In this document: in pieces, positions 60,036 through 64,000 of the stretch
How positions within the stretch are numbered: position 1 is the stretch's first letter
Layout of the letters: each line of letters begins with the position of its first letter
Source of the DNA: VRUE01 sp963732225
GTDB lineage: Bacteria > Actinomycetota > Thermoleophilia > Solirubrobacterales > 70-9
Length of the DNA: 64,000 nt
Assembly (NCBI GenBank): GCA_963732225.1
Contig: CAVSYR010000002.1
Span: forward strand, 1-64,000
Reading direction: 5' to 3'
Position numbers and translations under genes: made by a program
Notes under the pieces: generated by a model
Databases searched by the model: none
What the model saw: the letters and a program-made list of their open reading frames with translations, nothing else
What the model was told of the DNA's origin: nothing

Positions 60036-61634
60036 CTAGAAGAGGGACATCCCCGGCGCTACCGGAACTTCGACCAGCTCCGGCTGCGAGGAGGCGAACG
60101 CTTTTTGCAGGGCGTCGCGGACCTCGTCGCGGTCCTTGACCCGGGTCGCGTTGACGCCGTAGCCCTCGGCCACCGCGGCGACGTCGAGCTTGGGCAGGTC
60201 GAGGCCGGGCGCGCCGGCGACCTGCTCGACCTCGGCGAACCACTTGAGGATCGCGTACTCCTCGTTGCGCACGACCAGGAAGGTGACGGGGACTTTGTAG
60301 GCGACGGCGCTCCAGAAGGCGCTGACCGCGTACTGGACCGAGCCCTCGCCGATCACGCAGACGACCGGGCGGTCGGGCTGGGCGAGCTGCACGCCGACCG
60401 AGGCAGCGAGGCCGAAGCCGAGGCCGCCGCCGGCGGCGAAATAGTAGCTGCCGGGGCGCGAGAGCCGCAGCTGGTTGCGCAGCGCCAGGGTGCTGGAGGG
60501 CGACTCGAGCACGACGATCCCGTCCTCGGGAAAGACCTCGCCGAGGGCGGTGTGCACGGTCGAGGAGTTGAGCGGGTCGCTGGGCGGGATTTCCTGCGGC
60601 CCGGGGTTCGGCTCCGGCACCGGGCGGGTGGACTCGGGCAGGTCCTCGAGCAGGGCGGCGAGGGTCAGCTTGACGTCGGCGACCAGAGCGTCGCCCATCG
60701 GCGCCCGGGCGGCCTCGTCGGGGTCGCTAGTGATCGCGACGAGCTTCGCGCCCTCAGGCAGCAGCGGGCCGGGGATGTAGGGGTAGTAGGGAAAGACCGA
60801 GCTGCCAAGAACGAGGATCAGGTCGTGGCCCTCGAGGGTCTGGCCGACCGGGCCGATCGCCGGCGGCAGCACGCCGCGATAGTTCGGGTGGTTCTCGGGG
60901 AAGCCGAGGCGCCCGCCACCGGTGGCCGGGGTTGCCCAGACCGGCAGGTGCTGGCGCTCGGCGAGCGCGATCCCCAGGTCCCAAGCGCCGGAGGCGTCGA
61001 TGTCGGGCCCGGCGATCATCACCGGGTTGGTGGCAGCGTCGAGCCGATCGGCGAGGGCGCGCACGGCCGCGGGGTCGGCGCCGGCGCGGCCGCTGACCTT
61101 GCGGGCGATCGCCTCGCGCGCGTCGGCCTCGTCGACCTCGGCGTACCAGTCGTCCATCGGCAGCGAGACGAAGGTCGGGCCCTTGGGCGGCAGGCCGGCG
61201 AGATGGGCGCCGTGGGCGAGGGCGAGCGGCACGTCCTCGGCCCGGGCCGGCTCGAAGGCCCACTTGACCAAGGGGTGGGGCATGCGGATCGCGTCGCGGT
61301 TGGTCAGGTTGGCCTGCAGGGTGATCTGCGCCCGCGCCTGCTGGCCGGCGGTGATCAGCAGCGGCGAGTGATTGGCCTGGGCGTTGAAGATCGCCCCCAT
61401 CGCGTTGCCGACGCCGGGCGCCGTGTGCAGGTTGGCCATCGTCGTGCGGCCCGAGGCCTGGGCGTAGCCGTCGGCCATGCCGACCACCACCGCCTCCTGC
61501 AGGCCGAGCACGTAGCGAAAGTCGGCGGGGAAATCGGCGAGCATCGGCAGCTCGGTCGAGCCGGGGTTGCCGAACATCGTCGTCATCCCCAGCTCCCGGA
61601 AGAGGTCGAAGCTTGCCTCGCGGACCGTTGCCAT
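60036..61634 (-). CDS. Benzoylformate-decarboxylase-like ThDP enzyme
   Basis: 532 residues. Aligns without gaps to benzoylformate decarboxylase over the first 70 residues, keeping Ser26 (GNPGSTELP), Glu47 (LQEAV) and His70 (NLHTAPGVGN). The second catalytic His (281 in the Pseudomonas enzyme) is Tyr here (SVFPYYPYIPG). The cofactor motif is GEGSVQYAVSAFW ... RNEEY instead of GDGS ... NN. It should decarboxylate an aromatic or branched 2-oxoacid, but these changes make the exact reaction uncertain. Next gene is a 2-hydroxyacid dehydrogenase. Confidence 0.82.
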   Translation of the reverse strand: MATVREASFDLFRELGMTTMFGNPGSTELPMLADFPADFRYVLGLQEAVVVGMADGYAQASGRTTMANLHTAPGVGNAMGAIFNAQANHSPLLITAGQQARAQITLQANLTNRDAIRMPHPLVKWAFEPARAEDVPLALAHGAHLAGLPPKGPTFVSLPMDDWYAEVDEADAREAIARKVSGRAGADPAAVRALADRLDAATNPVMIAGPDIDASGAWDLGIALAERQHLPVWATPATGGGRLGFPENHPNYRGVLPPAIGPVGQTLEGHDLILVLGSSVFPYYPYIPGPLLPEGAKLVAITSDPDEAARAPMGDALVADVKLTLAALLEDLPESTRPVPEPNPGPQEIPPSDPLNSSTVHTALGEVFPEDGIVVLESPSSTLALRNQLRLSRPGSYYFAAGGGLGFGLAASVGVQLAQPDRPVVCVIGEGSVQYAVSAFWSAVAYKVPVTFLVVRNEEYAILKWFAEVEQVAGAPGLDLPKLDVAAVAEGYGVNATRVKDRDEVRDALQKAFASSQPELVEVPVAPGMSLF

Positions 61635-61703
61635 ACCGAGCGGAACCCTACCGCTGCCTTGCTGTTCTCAAGTGAACGCCGTCAGGGACCGATTAGAGGG
61701 GAC

Positions 61704-62393
61704 ATGGCAACCGTGGCAGAGAGGACAGGACGGACCCTGCTCGCGCTGGCAGCTCTGCTGGCGCTGGGGCTGCTGATCGCGAACGCGGCCAGCGCCGGGC
61801 CGACGGCAACGAGGCTGGTCTACGCGCCGGGCGAAATCGTGCCGATCCCGGCCTCGATCCCCCACGAAGAAGGCGACATGGTCGACAAGCGCATCCTCGG
61901 CGACCTGCGCTGGATCGCCGCCCGCTACCCGATCTACGTCACCGACGGCTACTCCGGGCCGCTGCCCAACGGCGAACACGTCGGCTGCAACCAGTGCCAC
62001 GTCAGAGGCTCCGATCACTACAACGGCCTTGCCGTCGACGTAGTGCCGCTCAATGGCACTCCTGGCAAATGCGACGCCAGCTGGGCGCCGATCACCCGCC
62101 TCGCCGAATGGGCCGAGCCGGTCCAAAACGAGCCGGTACCACCCTTCCGCTGGGTCGGCTACAACGGTGACGCCGGCCACGGCTGCGGCAACCACCTCCA
62201 CCTCTCCTGGCAACACTCGCCGGTGGCGATGTACCAGCTGGCCGAATGGGTTGAAGTCTTCCCCACCGGCCCTGCCAGCGGCCGCAAGCCGCGCAAGCCC
62301 CGGCCCAGCTCGCCGCCCCAGAAACTGCCGACCGGTCCTCCCGGCGGCATCGGCACGATCCACTCGGGCGGCGTCTCACCCCGCGGCGACTAG
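61704..62393 (+). CDS. Exported M15-like D-Ala-D-Ala peptidase-type protein
   Basis: 229 residues, AGAGGGGAC before the ATG. Signal peptide residues 1-33 (LLALAALLALGLLIANAASA). Zn-peptidase pattern: CNQCHVRGSDHYNGLAVDVV (His...Asp) and CGNHLHLSW (His-x-His), as in M15/LAS enzymes. Two Cys pairs may form disulfides. Pro/Lys-rich tail. Likely acts on peptidoglycan stem peptides. It starts 69 bases from the divergent decarboxylase gene. Confidence 0.78.
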   Translation: MATVAERTGRTLLALAALLALGLLIANAASAGPTATRLVYAPGEIVPIPASIPHEEGDMVDKRILGDLRWIAARYPIYVTDGYSGPLPNGEHVGCNQCHVRGSDHYNGLAVDVVPLNGTPGKCDASWAPITRLAEWAEPVQNEPVPPFRWVGYNGDAGHGCGNHLHLSWQHSPVAMYQLAEWVEVFPTGPASGRKPRKPRPSSPPQKLPTGPPGGIGTIHSGGVSPRGD

Positions 62394-63049
62394 CACCCCG
62401 CAGCAGACTTAGCCGGTTCCGTCACCACTGCTTTTTGAGCGCCATCGACAACGGGGGCCATCTGCTCCTCGACCGACTCCACCGTCTGGGCAACAACGCT
62501 GTCGACGGCTTTTTTTACCCACTTCGGAGTCACCTGTCCACGCTTTTTCAAATCCGTCGCTTCTTCGAGCACTTTCTGGAAGGCCGGCGCGGCGGATTCA
62601 ACGGCCGATTTGGCTATGACCGGCACCTGCTGACCGAGACCGCCAATTGTCTCCGCTGCTGTTTCTTCCTTCGCTTCCACTTTTTCTTCCGTCGCTTCCA
62701 CTTTATTTTGGGCCGCCAGGGCAAGCGCCCGAGTTTGCAGGGTGAACAGAAAGCTGGTTCCCGCAGAGCCCACGATTAGCGCAAACGCTACGAGTCTCGT
62801 GAGGTTGTACTGGTGGACTACCTTTCCGGCTACTTCCACTGCTTCTTCGGGCGGAAAGAAGTAGAGGATGGCTACCGCAGCGACGCCACCGAGGAACACG
62901 CTCCCAGCGAACTTCTGCCAGCTGCAGGTTATGGTGACCCCTGGCCTTCTTGTTTCGAGAAAGCCTGCAGCCAGCCCACCGATCAGTCCCACACCCCCGG
63001 CGATGAGAAGCATCAGGACCGTATCCATGGTGGTGTTGAGCGGAATCAT
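62390..63049 (-). CDS. Membrane protein with long cytoplasmic or outer helix
   Basis: 219 residues, ATG at 63049. Three hydrophobic segments (LMLLIAGGVGLIGGLAAGFL, FAGSVFLGGVAAVAILYFFP, LVAFALIVGSAGTSFLFTLQ) then a Glu/Lys/Ala-rich helix of about 110 residues. It has Cys42 and a final Cys. No family recognised. The upstream gap 63050-63196 is AT-rich (TTTAATTTAATTAATTGATG at 63112-63131) and must hold divergent promoters for this gene and the lipoprotein gene. Confidence 0.72.
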   Translation of the reverse strand: MIPLNTTMDTVLMLLIAGGVGLIGGLAAGFLETRRPGVTITCSWQKFAGSVFLGGVAAVAILYFFPPEEAVEVAGKVVHQYNLTRLVAFALIVGSAGTSFLFTLQTRALALAAQNKVEATEEKVEAKEETAAETIGGLGQQVPVIAKSAVESAAPAFQKVLEEATDLKKRGQVTPKWVKKAVDSVVAQTVESVEEQMAPVVDGAQKAVVTEPAKSAAGC

Positions 63050-63208
63050 TGCGCCTCCCGGAGTAGATGGCTGGTCGGCAGCCCCTTCTGCCGCGGGCCC
63101 AACTTAGTGTGTTTAATTTAATTAATTGATGTAACTGTTCAAATCTCATCCTCCTGCAGCTCGGGCTTACCTTCGGCCAAATGGCCAGCGGCTGCTATGG
63201 ATGCAGCG

Positions 63209-63685
63209 ATGCGAATCGCCACAACCATTGCCATCTCTTGCCTCCTGCTCATCGTCGGAGCCACCGGCTGCGGACAGCCGCGCGACACGACGCCGGTGGC
63301 CTGCCTCGAAGGCGAAGGCACCTACCTGAAGGCGTTGGACGCCGCCCCCGGTGAAGTCAAGCTGCGCGGCGAAACCCTGATCAGTGAATGCCTGGCCGAG
63401 AACCAGAAGGCCGGTGACCTGGCCACGGTCGGCACGGCGCTGGTCGCGGCGGCGACGAAGCTGAACGCGGAAGCGCGAGCCGAACCGGGCGGCGAGGCCA
63501 ACCTGCAGCTCGGCTACCTGCTCGGCGCCGCCGAACGAGGTGCCTCTCAGACCGACGGCATCCACACCGACTTGATCCGCCGCCTCACCTCCGCCGCCCG
63601 CTACAGCCCGGACAACCGCCCGCCCTCCGCCGCCTTCCTGCGCGTCTACCGCGAAGGGTTCGACGCCGGCCAAGCCAGCGGCTGA
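63209..63685 (+). CDS. Small lipoprotein of unknown function
   Basis: 158 residues from ATG at 63209 (ATG at 63197 gives four more). Signal helix ATTIAISCLLLIVGATGC ends in a lipobox with Cys, followed by a helical domain with a second Cys pair (PVACLEGEG, ISECLAEN). No known family. It is followed by a cobalamin riboswitch that belongs to the next gene. Confidence 0.72.
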   Translation: MRIATTIAISCLLLIVGATGCGQPRDTTPVACLEGEGTYLKALDAAPGEVKLRGETLISECLAENQKAGDLATVGTALVAAATKLNAEARAEPGGEANLQLGYLLGAAERGASQTDGIHTDLIRRLTSAARYSPDNRPPSAAFLRVYREGFDAGQASG

Positions 63686-63711
63686 GCGGCTCCGCGGCGC
63701 CGTGTTAGGGT

Positions 63712-63878
63712 GGCGCCGACTCACGACGCGGGGAACTCCGGTGCGAATCCGGGGCTGACGCGCAGCGGTATGGGTGACGACTGACCAGTAGTCCCACTGG
63801 GCCGACAAAAAGGTCCGGGAAGGGTGGTCAGGAGGACGATCCCGAGCCCGAATATCCGGTCGAGAGTCGTAAGGAGGT
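63712..63878 (+). ncRNA. Cobalamin (B12) riboswitch
   Basis: Conserved blocks in order: GGGGAACTCCGGTGCGAATC, then CGGGGCTGACGCGCAGCGGT, CCAGTAGTCCCACTGGGCC, GGTCCGGGAAGG, and GATCCCGAGCCCGAATA. The outer closing helix uses GCCGACTC at the 5' side and GGTCGAGAGTC at the 3' side. It precedes a gene starting at 63958 and should shut it off when adenosyl- or methylcobalamin is plentiful. Confidence 0.88.
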
Positions 63879-63957
63879 TCGCCTCGCGACTAGGCGGCCG
63901 GCTCACTCGACACGGTTGTGCGCGTGCGTCGCCGCCCTTGAAAAAGGAGTTGGCGAC

Positions 63958-64000
63958 ATGAATACGCCACAGAGCATTTCCCCCCGATGGTCCCTGCGCG
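63958..64000 (+). CDS. Start of a B12-riboswitch-controlled gene (runs off the window)
   Basis: ATG with AAAAAGGAG eight bases upstream; the first 14 residues are MNTPQSISPRWSLR. Too short to identify. Genes behind cobalamin riboswitches are usually cobalamin transporters, biosynthetic enzymes or B12-independent isozymes. Confidence 0.7.
   Translation, partial: MNTPQSISPRWSLR

Noticed and set aside
60105..61703. A long plus-strand frame opposite the decarboxylase and leading into the M15-like gene
   Set aside because: Only the part from ATG 61704 has a ribosome site, signal peptide and domain; the rest is antisense to a conserved enzyme.

Overview
The window is high-GC DNA from an actinobacterium, most likely of the class Thermoleophilia (Solirubrobacterales type). 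I infer this from the gene style: a collagen-like exported protein and very large exported propeller proteins, an AbiEi-DUF559 gene, stand-alone methylmalonyl-CoA mutase and acyl-CoA carboxylase beta genes, dense GTG/TTG starts, and several promoters that look leaderless. No rRNA, tRNA or CRISPR array was seen. The species cannot be named from the sequence alone.

Layout. 1-2500: the 5' end of an aconitase gene, a relic copy of the same 5' end, a small Cys-containing protein behind a MerR-type promoter, an SDR enzyme, and a c-di-AMP riboswitch controlling an NlpC/P60-like wall hydrolase. 2563-6526: a polyamine-type ABC transporter (potADBC). 6540-8372: a hipBA toxin-antitoxin pair and a relic of a second potC. 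8359-18232: a run of five exported proteins, including an NHL/propeller giant and a collagen-like protein. 18406-24797: eight TetR-family regulators with a vapBC pair in their middle. 24833-31016: propionyl-CoA/methylmalonyl-CoA genes (two carboxylase beta subunits, mutase) around an AbiEi-DUF559 gene. 31215-38416: an unknown putative metalloprotein, UDP-glucuronate decarboxylase, an ECF sigma/anti-sigma fusion coupled to an exported protein, a basic protein behind two LexA boxes, and an inositol-phosphatase-like enzyme. 38451-47582: housekeeping genes (helicase-nuclease, PAC2, split TauE, OtsB, SIMPL, PolX, Dpm).

47609-50874 is an intact transposon that I could delimit exactly: 18-bp perfect terminal inverted repeats, an 8-bp target duplication (GCTTGCAG), a DDE transposase and five cargo genes (DUF4177-like, P63C-domain protein, a small protein sharing a GGKAR-type motif with it, an XRE regulator and a winged-helix protein). 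It sits between the Dpm gene and trxA. This is the strongest candidate for an undescribed system. 50944-63685: thioredoxin, a tiny tautomerase, isoleucyl-tRNA synthetase (frameshifted), two tandem SDR genes (the second frameshifted), a D-lactate-dehydrogenase-like flavo/iron-sulfur oxidase next to a benzoylformate-decarboxylase-like enzyme, an M15-like peptidase and two envelope proteins. The window ends with a cobalamin riboswitch and the first codons of the gene it controls.

A second theme is palindromic DNA. Nested or long inverted repeats occur at 135-211, 36975-37080, 51476-51579, 51630-51736, 57031-57070, 57739-57785 and 57846-57914. Two of them share a conserved core with different self-complementary arms, and two lie in frame inside a coding gene.
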